Shown: piece by piece, positions 15,639 through 25,437 of the stretch
How the letters are laid out: each line of letters starts with the position of its first letter
How positions within the stretch are numbered: position 1 is the stretch's first letter
NCBI RefSeq assembly: GCF_021462825.1
Contig: NZ_JAKEEB010000012.1
Span: forward strand, 1 to 64,000
Length of the DNA: 64,000 nucleotides
Direction: 5' to 3'
From: Streptomyces glomeratus
Lineage (GTDB): Bacteria; Actinomycetota; Actinomycetes; Streptomycetales; Streptomycetaceae
Program-made: the position numbers and the translations under genes
The notes under the pieces: generated by a model
Database searches by the model: none
Seen by the model: only the letters and a program-made list of their open reading frames with translations
Told to the model about the DNA's origin: nothing

Positions 15639-17135
15639 TCAGCCCTCGTCCTTCTCCACCGTGACCTTCTCCGGCCGCGGCGGAGTGACCCCGTTGAGCC
15701 CGGCGGCCGCCTGCGCCGGCGTGCCGTTCGCGGGCGTCACCTCGCCGTTCATCGACGACAGCAGCCGGCGCGCGAGCCCCAGGCCGGTGCCGCCCATCGT
15801 CAGAGCCTTGGCGAACACGTCGCCCATGCCGTCGGCGCCGTTGAGCAGCACCATGTTGTCGACATTGCCGAAGGCGGACGCACCCGCCTGGACGATCTCC
15901 GGCCACTTCTCGGCGAGCTGCTGCGCCACCACGGCCTCCTGGTTCTCGGCGAGGGCCGCGGCACGTGCCTTGATGGCCTCCGCCTCCGCCAGACCCTGGG
16001 CGCGGATCGCCTCGGCCTCGGCGAGCCCCTTCGCCTGGGCAGCGGCCGCCTCGGCCTCACCGGTGGCGCGCGTCGCCTGCGCCGCGGCCGAGCCGCGCGT
16101 CTTGGTCGCCTCGGCCTCGGCGCCCGCGGCCGTCTTCACCCGGGTGGCCTCGGCCGCGGCCGCCAGCTCGGTCTCCTTCGCGTTGGCCTGCGCCGCCGAG
16201 ATCCGCGCGTCGCGCTCCGCCTCGGCCAGCGTGCGCTTCTCGTACGCCTTCGCGTCGGCGGGCTTGCGGACGTCCGCCTGGAGCTGCTGTTCGCGCCGGT
16301 GCGCTTCCAGCTCCGCGACACGGGTCTCCTGCACCACGACCTCCTGACGGGCCGCGGCATCGGCCAGCGGACCGGCCTGCCGTGCCTTCGCGGCCGCCTT
16401 GTCGCGCTCGGCCTGGTAGCCGGCCTGGAGGATCTCGCTGTCCCGGGTCGCCTCCGCCATCCGCGCGAACGACTGCTGCTCGGCCTCGGTGGCGAGACGA
16501 TTCGCCTCCGCCTGCGCGATACGCGCGTCCCGCTGCACCGCCGCCGCGTGCGGCGAGGCCAGGTTCCGGATGTACCCCGTCGGGTCCTCGATCTCGTGGA
16601 TCTGCAGCGAGTCGACGATCAGACCCAGCTTCTCCATCTCGGTGCCGCAGGCGGCCCGGGTCTGGCCGGTCAGCTTCTCCCGGTCGCGGATCATGTCCTC
16701 GACCGTCAATCCGCCCACGATCGACCGCAGATGACCCGCGAACACGTTGTGCACCCGTTCCGACATCAGCCGCTGCTGATCCAGGAACCGGCGCGCCGCG
16801 TTGGCGATCGACACGAAGTCGTCGCCCACCTTGAAGATGACGACGCCCCGCACCTTCAGCGGAATGCCCTGGTGGGTGACGCAGTCCACGTGCAGTTCGG
16901 TCTCGTTGAGGTCGAGCGAGAGCCTGCGCACCGCCTGCACACCCGGCAGCACCAGCGTGCCGCGTCCCGTGACGATGCGGAAGCCCATGCCTTCCTCGAG
17001 ACCCTCGGTCCGATGCTTCGAACCGGAGATGATCAGTGCTTCGTTGGGCTCCGCGACACGCCACATCAGCTTGAAGACCACAACGACGAAAGCCAGCGCG
17101 AGAACCACAGTTCCCGCGACAACGCCGATGACCAT
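15639..17135 (-). CDS. Flotillin-family SPFH protein
   Basis: 498 residues from ATG 17135, with an AAAGGGGG site upstream. Residues 1-25 form a hairpin or membrane anchor (MVIGVVAGTVVLALAFVVVV). An SPFH domain follows (AEPNEALIISGSKHR, LPGVQAVRRLSLDLNETEL, RGVVIFKVGDD). From about residue 190 to 420 there is a long Ala/Glu-rich coiled coil with repeated AEAEAIRAQGLAEAEAIKA heptads. Flotillins scaffold membrane microdomains. The NfeD-like gene just upstream on the same strand is the usual partner. Confidence 0.92.
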   Translation of the reverse strand: MVIGVVAGTVVLALAFVVVVFKLMWRVAEPNEALIISGSKHRTEGLEEGMGFRIVTGRGTLVLPGVQAVRRLSLDLNETELHVDCVTHQGIPLKVRGVVIFKVGDDFVSIANAARRFLDQQRLMSERVHNVFAGHLRSIVGGLTVEDMIRDREKLTGQTRAACGTEMEKLGLIVDSLQIHEIEDPTGYIRNLASPHAAAVQRDARIAQAEANRLATEAEQQSFARMAEATRDSEILQAGYQAERDKAAAKARQAGPLADAAARQEVVVQETRVAELEAHRREQQLQADVRKPADAKAYEKRTLAEAERDARISAAQANAKETELAAAAEATRVKTAAGAEAEATKTRGSAAAQATRATGEAEAAAAQAKGLAEAEAIRAQGLAEAEAIKARAAALAENQEAVVAQQLAEKWPEIVQAGASAFGNVDNMVLLNGADGMGDVFAKALTMGGTGLGLARRLLSSMNGEVTPANGTPAQAAAGLNGVTPPRPEKVTVEKDEG

Positions 17136-17273
17136 CGGCAAACGCCCCCTTTGCCTGGTGCCGGTCGGCACCGAACGAAAGGAGTGTGCGCCTGCGCAAG
17201 GCGGGGGTGAAGGCGCTGACGGATCCTTGTTGCAATCTTGACGCGTACACCTCTCACCTGCGGAGAGGTGCGC

Positions 17274-17492
17274 TCAACTGCCGTACGCCGCCTCGACGTA
17301 CACGGTCCGCGGCGGAAGGTGCTCCACCACCATCACCACCGTTCCGCGCTCGATACGGCACTTCCCGTCCGCGGGATAGGCGAGGAAGTGCTCGGCACCG
17401 CCGCGCACACGGACGATCACCTCGCCGACCAGCCCTGGGCCGACGGTTCCGGTGACACGCCCCATCAGACCCACCATCGACGCATCGTCCAT
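17274..17492 (-). CDS. Short NfeD-like (OB-fold) protein
   Basis: About 72 residues. The pattern LMGRVTGTVGPGLVGEVIVRVRGG ... GTVVMVVEHLPPRTVYVE is the C-terminal OB-fold of NfeD proteins without the membrane or protease domains. It lies 138 nt upstream of the flotillin gene on the same strand; NfeD and flotillin are commonly paired in an operon. ATG 17492 is used; GTG 17498 is possible. No ribosome site is seen, so it may be leaderless. Confidence 0.65.
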   Translation of the reverse strand: MDDASMVGLMGRVTGTVGPGLVGEVIVRVRGGAEHFLAYPADGKCRIERGTVVMVVEHLPPRTVYVEAAYGS

Positions 17493-17518
17493 GGTCACAG
17501 CGTACGGCCCGAACGGGC

Positions 17519-18943
17519 CTACGCGGCCCGCGCGTCGGCGGCAGCAGGGTGCGGCGGCCACCACTCGTGCCACCTCCGGTCCGCCTCCAACTGGGCCGCC
17601 AGCGACACCAGAAGCGGCTCGCTGTGCGCCGGGCCCAGCAACTGGGCGCCCACCGGGAGCCCGTCATCGACGAAACCGGCGGGCACATTGACCCCGGGCC
17701 AGCCCAGCACGTTCCACGGCCACGCGTACGGGCAGGCGGCGATCATCGCGCGATCGGTGTTCCAGCCGTTCATGTGCACGAGCGTGCCGACGCGCGGCGG
17801 GGGAGCGGCCGTCGTCGGGGCGAGGACGACGTCGTACGACTCGAACAGCGCTCCCACACGCCGGTGCAGCACCGCCTCCGCCCGCCGCGCCACGCGCAGC
17901 GGAGCGCCGCCGAGCAGCCGGCCCAGCCGTGCGGCGTCGCGGGTGCGCCGGTCGAGCAGCTCGGGGAAGGGCACCTCACGCACCCGTTCGGCCAGGCCCG
18001 CGGTCGCGCGCGGCAGGAAGGTCAGCCCGATCTGCCCGTACCGTGGCTCCGCCTCCTCCACCACGTGCCCGAGGGCGGCCAGCCGCTCGGCGAGCGCGAG
18101 GACACAGGCCCGGACCCGGGGGTCGAGCCGGGCGGGCACCGCGGTGAACGGCGGCCTCAGCGAGAGCGCGATCCGTAGCCGGCCGGGGTCCCGCCCCACC
18201 GCCGCCGAGACCTCGAGTGCGGGCGGGCGGTGCAGATCGCCCGCGTGGTTGCCGCTCGCGGCGTCCAGGAGCAGCGCCGCGTCCGTGACCGTCCGGGCGA
18301 GCGTTCCGTTGACCGTGATCCCCTGGAAGGACTCGGGCAGCGGCCAGGTCGAGATCCGGCCCCGCTGCGGCTTGATGCCGACCAGATGCGTCCAGGCGGC
18401 CGGAATGCGGATGGAACCAGCGCCGTCCGAGCCCAGCGCGGCCGGCACCAGGCCCGCGGCGACCGCCGCCGCGGACCCGCCGGACGAGCCGCCGGGAGTG
18501 TGGTCCGGATGCCAGGGGTTGCGGGTGGCGCCGAAGGCGGGTCCCTCGGTGAACGGCCACTGCCCCAGCTCGCAGGTGTTGGTCTTGCCGACGATCACGG
18601 CCCCGGCCGCCCGCAGCCGCCGTACCGCCTCGCCGTCCTCCGCCACCGGGGGGAACGCGCCCGGGCAGCCGAACGCGGTGGGCTCGCCCGCCACGTCCAT
18701 GTCGTCCTTGACGGCCACCGGCACCCCGAGCAGCGGCCCCCGCTCCCCGGCCGCGAGCTTCCGGTCGGCGGCCTCCGCCTCGGCGAGCGCGGCCTCGGCG
18801 CGCACCACCCGGAACGCGTTCAGCGAGGGCTGGGCCGCCTGAATCCGGGTCAGTGCGCGCTCGACCAGCGCACGGGAGGTCACTTCGCCGGCGGCGAGCG
18901 CGCGGGCGCACTCGGCCGCCCCGGCGGTACGGTCCGAAGCCAT
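17519..18943 (-). CDS. Amidase-signature family amidase
   Basis: 474 residues from ATG 18943 with GGAGGTG upstream. The Ser-cis-Ser-Lys triad is readable: Lys in GVPVAVKDDMDVAG (about residue 78), the cis-Ser in TPGGSSGGSAAAVAAG, and the nucleophile Ser in LGSDGAGSIRIPA. It hydrolyses a carboxamide to acid and ammonia; the substrate is unknown. It is unlikely to be GatA because no gatC or gatB is adjacent. Divergent from the LacI regulator, which may control it. Confidence 0.9.
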   Translation of the reverse strand: MASDRTAGAAECARALAAGEVTSRALVERALTRIQAAQPSLNAFRVVRAEAALAEAEAADRKLAAGERGPLLGVPVAVKDDMDVAGEPTAFGCPGAFPPVAEDGEAVRRLRAAGAVIVGKTNTCELGQWPFTEGPAFGATRNPWHPDHTPGGSSGGSAAAVAAGLVPAALGSDGAGSIRIPAAWTHLVGIKPQRGRISTWPLPESFQGITVNGTLARTVTDAALLLDAASGNHAGDLHRPPALEVSAAVGRDPGRLRIALSLRPPFTAVPARLDPRVRACVLALAERLAALGHVVEEAEPRYGQIGLTFLPRATAGLAERVREVPFPELLDRRTRDAARLGRLLGGAPLRVARRAEAVLHRRVGALFESYDVVLAPTTAAPPPRVGTLVHMNGWNTDRAMIAACPYAWPWNVLGWPGVNVPAGFVDDGLPVGAQLLGPAHSEPLLVSLAAQLEADRRWHEWWPPHPAAADARAA

Positions 18944-19102
18944 GGGGGCACCTCCGCGGGACGTTGTCTACCGCACGGTAACCTGTGACCCGCCCGCCCG
19001 GAACGGAAAGCTCAACCTCCTTTGGGAAAAGGCGCGTTGCCGCGTCGGGCCGCACCCCCCGGCGGCAGCGCCTGTGGCCGTTCTGCGAAGATGCGGTACG
19101 TC

Positions 19103-20137
19103 ATGGTGCAGATACCGAAACAGCCCGTCCCTTCGTCGCCCGCACCACCCGCCGTGCCGACGAGTGCCGATGTGGCACGTCTGGCCGGTGTCTCGCGCGC
19201 GACCGTCTCGTACGTCCTCAACAACACCAGCGCCGTACGGATCAGCGAACCCACGCGCCGCCGTGTCCAGGAGGCCGCCAGGGAACTCGGGTACGTCCCG
19301 CACGCGGCCGCCCGCAGCCTGCGCGCCGGGCACAGCCGCATGGTGCTGATGCCCGCCCCGAACGTGCCGGTGGGCCCGCTCTACAGCCAGTTCATCAACG
19401 AATTCCAGTGGGCGCTGAGCCGTCTGGACTACACCGTCGTGCAGTACGGCGGTATCGGCCTCCAGGGCGACGAAGCCGCCCGCGCCTGGGCGGAGTTGCG
19501 GCCGGTCGCGGTGCTTGTGCCCGGTGGCGGGCTCGGCCCGCAGGGTGTGCACGTCCTCAAACGCTCCGGCGCCCGCGCCGTCCTCACCTTGGGGCCCGAG
19601 CGCGTCGACGGCGCCCACGCCCTGCTTCTGGACCATGACGGAGTGGGACACAGCGCCGGAGTGCATCTGCTGGCCCGGGGCCGCCGCCGGGTCGGCGTGG
19701 TGATGCCCGAGGAGCCCGGCCTGGAGTTCCTCTCCAGGCCCCGGCTGAAAGGTGTACGACGCGCCCTGAGCGGCACCGGCGCCACCGTCACCGAACTGCC
19801 GCTCGCCTACGAGGAGGAGTCCGCCGCCCGGCTCGCGGCGCGCTGGCGCTCACTCGGCCTGGACGCCGTCTTCGCGTACAACGACGAGTACGCGATGCTG
19901 CTGATGCGCGCCCTGCAGGACGAGGGCGTGGACATTCCGGGGGAGACGGCCGTGGTCGGTGCCGACGACCTGATCCTCGGCCGGCTGGTGCGCCCGAGGC
20001 TCAGCACCGTGCATATCGAACTGCCGTCCGGATGTGAGCTGGCGGAACTGGTCGACCGCGTCGTACGCGAGCCCGTCGGCGTACCGGAGGTGAGCCAGGT
20101 CTTCGGGGCACGGATCGTGCACCGCGCATCGAGCTGA
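19103..20137 (+). CDS. LacI-family transcriptional regulator
   Basis: About 344 residues from ATG 19103; ATG 19091 is also possible. The N-terminal helix-turn-helix is DVARLAGVSRATVSYVLN, followed by the hinge helix RRRVQEAARELGYVPHAAARSLR. The C-terminal half is a periplasmic-binding-like effector domain. Such repressors respond to sugars or nucleosides. No sugar operon adjoins it; the divergent amidase gene is the nearest candidate target. Confidence 0.9.
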   Translation: MVQIPKQPVPSSPAPPAVPTSADVARLAGVSRATVSYVLNNTSAVRISEPTRRRVQEAARELGYVPHAAARSLRAGHSRMVLMPAPNVPVGPLYSQFINEFQWALSRLDYTVVQYGGIGLQGDEAARAWAELRPVAVLVPGGGLGPQGVHVLKRSGARAVLTLGPERVDGAHALLLDHDGVGHSAGVHLLARGRRRVGVVMPEEPGLEFLSRPRLKGVRRALSGTGATVTELPLAYEEESAARLAARWRSLGLDAVFAYNDEYAMLLMRALQDEGVDIPGETAVVGADDLILGRLVRPRLSTVHIELPSGCELAELVDRVVREPVGVPEVSQVFGARIVHRASS

Positions 20138-20144
20138 ACCCCCA

Positions 20145-20171
20145 CCCCGCCGCGACTGCTGCGCGGCGGGG
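20145..20171. terminator. Bidirectional hairpin terminator
   Basis: ccccgccgcg and cgcggcgggg form a perfect 10-bp stem with a 7-nt loop between the convergent lacI-type and thioredoxin genes. Confidence 0.65.
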
Positions 20172-20204
20172 GCCGGCCCAGCGTGCGTGGAGCCCCTTCC
20201 GAGG

Positions 20205-20591
<387 letters not shown>

Positions 20592-20711
20592 GGCGATTCC
20601 CTCTTCCTGATGTCGGGGCTGAGCCGCTGTCCACAACGGCGCGTCGTGGTCATGTATTCCGCGCGGCTACCCGTGTGGCGGAGCCGGCACACCAACAACC
20701 AGACTGGCCCC

Positions 20712-22139
20712 ATGACGGAAACGGAATCCATCGCGTACGACGTCGTGGTGCTCGGTGCGGGCCCCGTGGGCGAGAATGTCGCCGACCGCACCCGGGCGGC
20801 CGGACTCTCCACCGCGGTCGTCGAGAGCGAGCTGGTCGGCGGCGAGTGCTCCTACTGGGCGTGCATGCCCAGCAAGGCGCTGCTGCGCCCGGTGATCGCC
20901 CGCGCGGACGCACACCGCGTGCCCGGCCTGGCCCCCCTGGTGCAGGGTCCCCTCGATGTGCCCGCGGTCCTGGCCCACCGCGACTACGAGGTGTCGGACT
21001 GGAACGACGAGGGCCAGGTCACCTGGCTGGACGGCATCGGAGCCGATGTCTACCGGGGACACGGGCGGCTGGCCGGACCCCGCAGGGTGGCGGTGAGCGG
21101 CCCCGACGGGCAGCGGGTGCTCACCGCCCGGCACGCGGTGGCCGTGTGCACCGGCAGCCGCGCCCTGCTGCCCGACCTGCCGGGGCTGGCCGAGGTGCGC
21201 CCCTGGACCAGCCGGGAGGCGACGAGCGCGAAGGCCGCGCCCGGGCGGCTGGTCGTCGTGGGCGGCGGCGTGGTGGCCACGGAGATGGCCACGGCCTGGG
21301 CGGCCCTGGGCTCCCAGGTCACCGTCCTCGTCCGCGGCAAGGGCCTGCTGCCGCGCATGGAGCCCTTCGCCGGGGAACTGATCGCCGAGGCCCTCACGGA
21401 GGCGGGGGCGGACGTGCGCACCGGTACCGCGGTCGAGTCGGTCCGGCGCGAGGGTGACACCGTCGTGGTCGTCACGGACGCGGGCGACCGTATCGAGGCG
21501 GACGAGATCCTCTTCGCCACCGGACGTGCGCCCCGGACCGACGACATCGGCCTCGACACCGTCGGCCTGGAGCCCGGCTCCTGGCTGTCGGTCGACGACA
21601 CCCTGCGGGTGACGGGCAGCGAGTGGCTGTACGCGGTCGGCGACGTCAACCACCGTGCGCTCCTCACCCACCAGGGCAAGTACCAGGCACGCATCGCGGG
21701 CGCGGCGATCGGGGCCCGCGCCGTGGGCGTCCCGCTTCTGGAGACGGATGACTGGGGCGCCCATTCCGCCACCGCCGACCACGCGGCCGTCCCCCAGGTG
21801 GTGTTCACCGACCCGGAGGCGGCGGCCGTGGGCCTGTCCCTGGCGGAGGCGGAACAGGCGGGCCGCCGGGTCCGTGCCGTGGACGTCGACCTGTCGTCGG
21901 TCGCGGGAGCGGGCCTGTACGCCGACGGCTACCGGGGCCGCGCCCGGATGGTGGTCGACCTGGACAGCGAGACGCTGCTGGGCGTCACGTTCGTCGGCCC
22001 AGGCGTCGGGGAACTGATCCACTCCGCGACCATCGCCGTCGCCGGTGAGGTCCCGATCGACCGTCTGTGGCACGCGGTGCCCTCGTACCCGACCATCAGC
22101 GAGGTCTGGCTGCGCCTGCTGGAGGCGTACCGGGGCTGA
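20712..22139 (+). CDS. Class I flavoprotein disulfide reductase (lipoamide dehydrogenase/mercuric reductase-like)
   Basis: 475 residues from ATG 20712. The N-terminal FAD-binding motif is VVVLGAGPVGENVA, the redox pair is in GGECSYWACMPSK (CX4C), and an NAD(P) motif VVVGGGVVATEMA follows. FATGRAPRTDD and YAVGDVNHRALLTHQ are the second FAD contacts, and the C-terminal catalytic His-Glu region is HAVPSYPTISEVW. The substrate is not clear; it is distinct from the LpdA at 38-40 kb. No ribosome site is visible, so it may be leaderless. Confidence 0.85.
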   Translation: MTETESIAYDVVVLGAGPVGENVADRTRAAGLSTAVVESELVGGECSYWACMPSKALLRPVIARADAHRVPGLAPLVQGPLDVPAVLAHRDYEVSDWNDEGQVTWLDGIGADVYRGHGRLAGPRRVAVSGPDGQRVLTARHAVAVCTGSRALLPDLPGLAEVRPWTSREATSAKAAPGRLVVVGGGVVATEMATAWAALGSQVTVLVRGKGLLPRMEPFAGELIAEALTEAGADVRTGTAVESVRREGDTVVVVTDAGDRIEADEILFATGRAPRTDDIGLDTVGLEPGSWLSVDDTLRVTGSEWLYAVGDVNHRALLTHQGKYQARIAGAAIGARAVGVPLLETDDWGAHSATADHAAVPQVVFTDPEAAAVGLSLAEAEQAGRRVRAVDVDLSSVAGAGLYADGYRGRARMVVDLDSETLLGVTFVGPGVGELIHSATIAVAGEVPIDRLWHAVPSYPTISEVWLRLLEAYRG

Positions 22140-22162
22140 CCCGGCGGGCCGTATCGCACCGA

Positions 22163-22198
22163 GGGAGCCGGGCCCCGGGCCCGCGGAGCACGGCTCCC
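22163..22198. terminator. Weak hairpin between convergent genes
   Basis: gggagccg and cggctccc pair around a 20-nt GC-rich loop that itself can fold. It sits between the reductase and deformylase 3' ends. Confidence 0.35.
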
Positions 22199-22269
22199 CT
22201 CCGCGCGCCGACCGTTTCGTTTCCACTGCACCCCCGGCACCACAGCGCACCGGGCCGGCGGCGCGGCTC

Positions 22270-22932
22270 TCATGACGGCAGCGTGAACCCCAGTGCCGCG
22301 GCGGCCCGTTCCGGCGTCGGCTGCGTCCACCGGCCGGCCATCGCCTCGTTCGACGAGAGCGAGCGCAGCTCCGCCCGGTCCAGATAGAGGGTGCCGTCCA
22401 GATGGTCCGTCTCGTGCTGGACGATCCGCGCGGGCCAGCCGGCGAACTCCTCGTCCACCGGGGCTCCGTGCTCGTCCAGCGCCCGTAGCCGCACCCGGGC
22501 GTGCCGGGCCACCACGGCCTGCCAGCCCGGCACGCTCAGGCAGCCCTCGAAGAAGGCGGCCCGTTCGGTGCCGAGTGCCTCGTACGACGGATTGACGAGC
22601 ACCCGGAAGGGCTGAGGCACCCGCCCGCGCGCCACCCGGAACTCCTCGGGGACCGGCGCTGGATCCTCGATGACCGCGATCCGCAGCGCCACCCCGACCT
22701 GTGGCGCCGCGAGCCCCACTCCCGGCGCCGCGTGCATCGTCTCGCGCAGCGCGGCGACGAAGCGCGCGAGGAGCGCGGGGTCCAACTGGCCGTCGAAGGG
22801 CTCGGTGCCACGCCGCAGCACCGGATCACCCGCGGCGACGATCGGCAACGGGCCACCGGAGGCGAGGAGTTGCTCCACCAGCTCGGCGAGAGGACGGTCA
22901 TGGGGGCCGGTGCGGGCGACTTCGGATGCCAT
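22270..22932 (-). CDS. def: Peptide deformylase
   Basis: 220 residues. All three metal-site motifs are intact: GVGLAAPQVGV, EGCLSVPGWQ (metal Cys) and QHETDHLDGTLYLD (two metal His and catalytic Glu). It removes the formyl group from nascent proteins. It has an N-terminal extension of about 30 residues relative to short enzymes. Streptomyces usually encode several; being apart from fmt, this is probably an additional copy. The ribosome site is weak. Confidence 0.94.
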   Translation of the reverse strand: MASEVARTGPHDRPLAELVEQLLASGGPLPIVAAGDPVLRRGTEPFDGQLDPALLARFVAALRETMHAAPGVGLAAPQVGVALRIAVIEDPAPVPEEFRVARGRVPQPFRVLVNPSYEALGTERAAFFEGCLSVPGWQAVVARHARVRLRALDEHGAPVDEEFAGWPARIVQHETDHLDGTLYLDRAELRSLSSNEAMAGRWTQPTPERAAAALGFTLPS

Positions 22933-23152
22933 CGCGCCAGCATGACAGGCGGGTCGCGCGGCGGTCCCGTCGGCGCGAGGCTCCTGTGGCGCACGTCACC
23001 GAGGACCGGATGCGGTTGCGGCGCAGGGGTGTGGTCCACGTCACCGACAGCGCCGGGAACTCTCCCGTACGGCCCTCCGACTACTGGACCGTCACGCCCG
23101 ACTCCCCGGCGCGCGACCGCAGTCCGTCCCCGATCCCCGGAGAACCCCGCCG

Positions 23153-24544
23153 ATGACCACCGCTGCCCCGACCGCGACCGGCGAGGCCCCAGGGCCCGCC
23201 GCACCCAAGCCCTCCGGATGGGCGCCGCTGAGACCCATGGTGCTGCGCCTGCACTTCTACGCCGGCATCCTTGTCGCCCCCTTCCTGCTGGTCGCGGCCG
23301 TCACCGGGTTCCTGTACGCGGCCTCGTTCCAGGCCGAGAAGATCGTGTACGCGCACGAGCTGACCGTTCCGGTCGGCGACGGCAAGCTGCCGATCGGCGC
23401 ACAGGTCGCCGCCGCCCGCAAGGCCCATCCCGAGGGCACGCTGTCGGCGGTGCGCCCCTCCCCGTCGAAGGACGCCCCCACCAGGGTGCTGCTGTCCGGT
23501 GTCCCCGGCGTCGGCAAGGACCACACCCTGGCCGTGTTCGTCGACCCGTACACCGGCAAGGTGCGCGGTGCGCTGGAGCAGTACGGCTCCACCGGGGCCC
23601 TTCCGCTGCGGACCTGGATCGACGAGTTCCACCGTGACCTCCACCTCGGTGAGAACGGCCGCCTCTACAGCGAACTCGCCGCCAGCTGGCTGTGGGTGAT
23701 CACGGGCGGCGGGCTCGTCCTGTGGTTCGCGCGCCGGCGCTCCCGGCGCAGGCTGCGTGGTACCAGCGGCCGCCGTCGCACGCTCCGGCTGCACGGCACG
23801 GTCGGCGTCTGGGCCGCGGCCGGGTTCTTCTTCCTCTCCGCGACCGGACTGACCTGGTCGACGTACGCCGGGGCCACCATCGCCGAACTGCGCACCTCGC
23901 TCCACCAGGCCACCCCGTCGGTCTCGGCCTCCACGGGCGGCGAGCACGCCGGTCACGGCTCGGCGGCCGCCGGCGGCGGCGCGCACGGCGTGGGCCTCGA
24001 CAAGGTCCTCGCGGCCGCCCGGGCCAAGGGCCTGTCCGATCCGGTGGAGATCGTGCCGCCCGCCGGCGCGTCCTCCACCTACGTCGTCAAGCAGATCCAG
24101 CGCAGCTGGCCCGAGAAGCAGGACTCGGTCGCCGTCGACCCGGCCACCGGCGAGGTCACCGACGTCCTCCGCTTCGCCGACTACCCGGTGCTCGCCAAAC
24201 TCACCCGCTGGGGCATCGACCTGCACACCGGCGTGCTCTTCGGCATCGTCAGCCAGCTCGCCCTCATGGCCCTCTCCCTCTGCCTGGTTCTGCTGATCGT
24301 CTGGGGCTACCGCATGTGGTGGCAGCGCGGCCGGGCGGGCGCGTTCGGGCGGCCGGTCCCGCGCGGCGCCTGGCAGCAGGTCCCGCCACAGATCCTCGTC
24401 CCCGGTATGGCGGCCGTCGCGGTCCTCGGCTACTTCGTACCGCTGCTCGGCATTCCGCTCGCGGCCTTCATCGCCGTGGACGTCGTCCTCGGTGAGATCG
24501 ACCACCGGCGCGGCAGGCGCACCTACGGCGGCCGGACAGCCTGA
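23153..24544 (+). CDS. PepSY-domain membrane protein (PiuB-like)
   Basis: 463 residues. It has a first membrane helix LHFYAGILVAPFLLVAAVTGF, an extracytoplasmic PepSY region, then helices near residues 180, 220, 370 and 425. The conserved HRDLHLG and WGIDLHTGVLFG histidine motifs of this iron-regulated family are present. A His/Gly-rich loop (GGEHAGHGSAAAGGGAHG) could bind metal. Role suggested for the family is iron or copper handling or membrane reductase activity; unproven here. Confidence 0.85.
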   Translation: MTTAAPTATGEAPGPAAPKPSGWAPLRPMVLRLHFYAGILVAPFLLVAAVTGFLYAASFQAEKIVYAHELTVPVGDGKLPIGAQVAAARKAHPEGTLSAVRPSPSKDAPTRVLLSGVPGVGKDHTLAVFVDPYTGKVRGALEQYGSTGALPLRTWIDEFHRDLHLGENGRLYSELAASWLWVITGGGLVLWFARRRSRRRLRGTSGRRRTLRLHGTVGVWAAAGFFFLSATGLTWSTYAGATIAELRTSLHQATPSVSASTGGEHAGHGSAAAGGGAHGVGLDKVLAAARAKGLSDPVEIVPPAGASSTYVVKQIQRSWPEKQDSVAVDPATGEVTDVLRFADYPVLAKLTRWGIDLHTGVLFGIVSQLALMALSLCLVLLIVWGYRMWWQRGRAGAFGRPVPRGAWQQVPPQILVPGMAAVAVLGYFVPLLGIPLAAFIAVDVVLGEIDHRRGRRTYGGRTA

Positions 24545-24872
24545 TCCGCCACGCGATGCCGGAGCGGAGCGACACGGCACAGCGCCGGACCCCGGCGGCG
24601 CGGGCGGGTGAGCCGGTGGGCGAGGTGCTCCACCCGGTGCGCCCGAGGTGCGGGCGGCCGTCCCGCACGAAGAGATCTCGGGCAAGGCGGCGATCCCAGC
24701 ACAGAGCCTGGGCACGGGCCTGCGCGGACCGTTCGGCGTCCGCGGGGCGCACGGCACAAGCCCCGCACTGCCCGGCCACGTTGCCGCGGCGCCGTTGCCG
24801 ACGCCGGCGGGGCCGGGTGCCGCCGGGCTGGTGCCGCGCCGTCCCGCGGCACCGCCGGCACCGCCACGTGCA
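24545..24872. other. Gene-free GC-rich stretch
   Basis: No reading frame with a ribosome site or recognisable domain. A minus-strand frame with several Cys residues is open here but lacks a credible start, so I do not call it. Confidence 0.5.
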
Positions 24873-24911
24873 CGACGGCCCGTGCCCGGCGGGACCGGGC
24901 ACGGGCCGTCG
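24873..24911. terminator. Long perfect bidirectional hairpin terminator
   Basis: cgacggcccgtgcccgg and its exact reverse complement form a 17-bp stem with a 5-nt loop. It sits between the convergent PepSY and TPR genes, 20 bp from the TPR stop. Confidence 0.75.
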
Positions 24912-24930
24912 AGGTCCGGCCTGCCGGGGA

Positions 24931-25278
24931 TCACACGTCCGCGAAGTCGCCCACGAGCGCCGAGGCGATCCGCAGATGCGGCTGGGCCTCTTCGTCGCGC
25001 CCCTGGCGCTGGAGCGTGCGCCCGAGCAGCAGCCGGGCGTAGTGCTCCACCGGGTCGCGCTCCACGATGCCGCGCAACTCCGCCTCCGCCCGCCGCAGTT
25101 GGGCGGAGTGGTAGTAGGCGCGGGCCAGCAGCAGCCGTGGCCCGGTCTGCTCCGGCACCTCCTCGACCAGCCCCTTGAGGACCTGCGCCGCCGCGGCGTA
25201 GTCCTTGGCGTCGAAGAACTTCCCGGCCCGCTCCCAGCGCTCCGAGGCGGACCCGTGGCCGTAGTACGTCGTTTCCAC
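24931..25278 (-). CDS. Tetratricopeptide-repeat protein
   Basis: 115 residues from GTG 25278 with AAGGAGG 6 nt upstream. About two and a half TPR units can be aligned: ERAGKFFDAKDYAAAAQVLKGLV, PRLLLARAYYHSAQLRRAEAELRGIV and ARLLLGRTLQRQGRDEEAQPHL. It is a protein-interaction module without catalytic residues. It is divergent from the pirin gene 160 bp away, an arrangement that may reflect shared regulation. Confidence 0.88.
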   Translation of the reverse strand: METTYYGHGSASERWERAGKFFDAKDYAAAAQVLKGLVEEVPEQTGPRLLLARAYYHSAQLRRAEAELRGIVERDPVEHYARLLLGRTLQRQGRDEEAQPHLRIASALVGDFADV

Positions 25279-25437
25279 TCCTGGCCTCCTTACGGCCCGC
25301 ACAACCCTTCGTGTTGGTTGAATATTCCACCACTGGTGCGGAGCGGCCGGGCCGCTGGGAGTCTCGACGGAAAGAGCGCCCCGACGGGCGGGTGGGTGGA
25401 CTGACGTCGATGTGCCCACAGGGCTAGGTTGGGCGGC

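Noticed and set aside
24468..24902. Cys-containing minus-strand frame, considered as a WhiB-like protein
   Set aside because: The cysteine spacing and order do not fit WhiB and there is no ribosome site. It overlaps the terminator stem.
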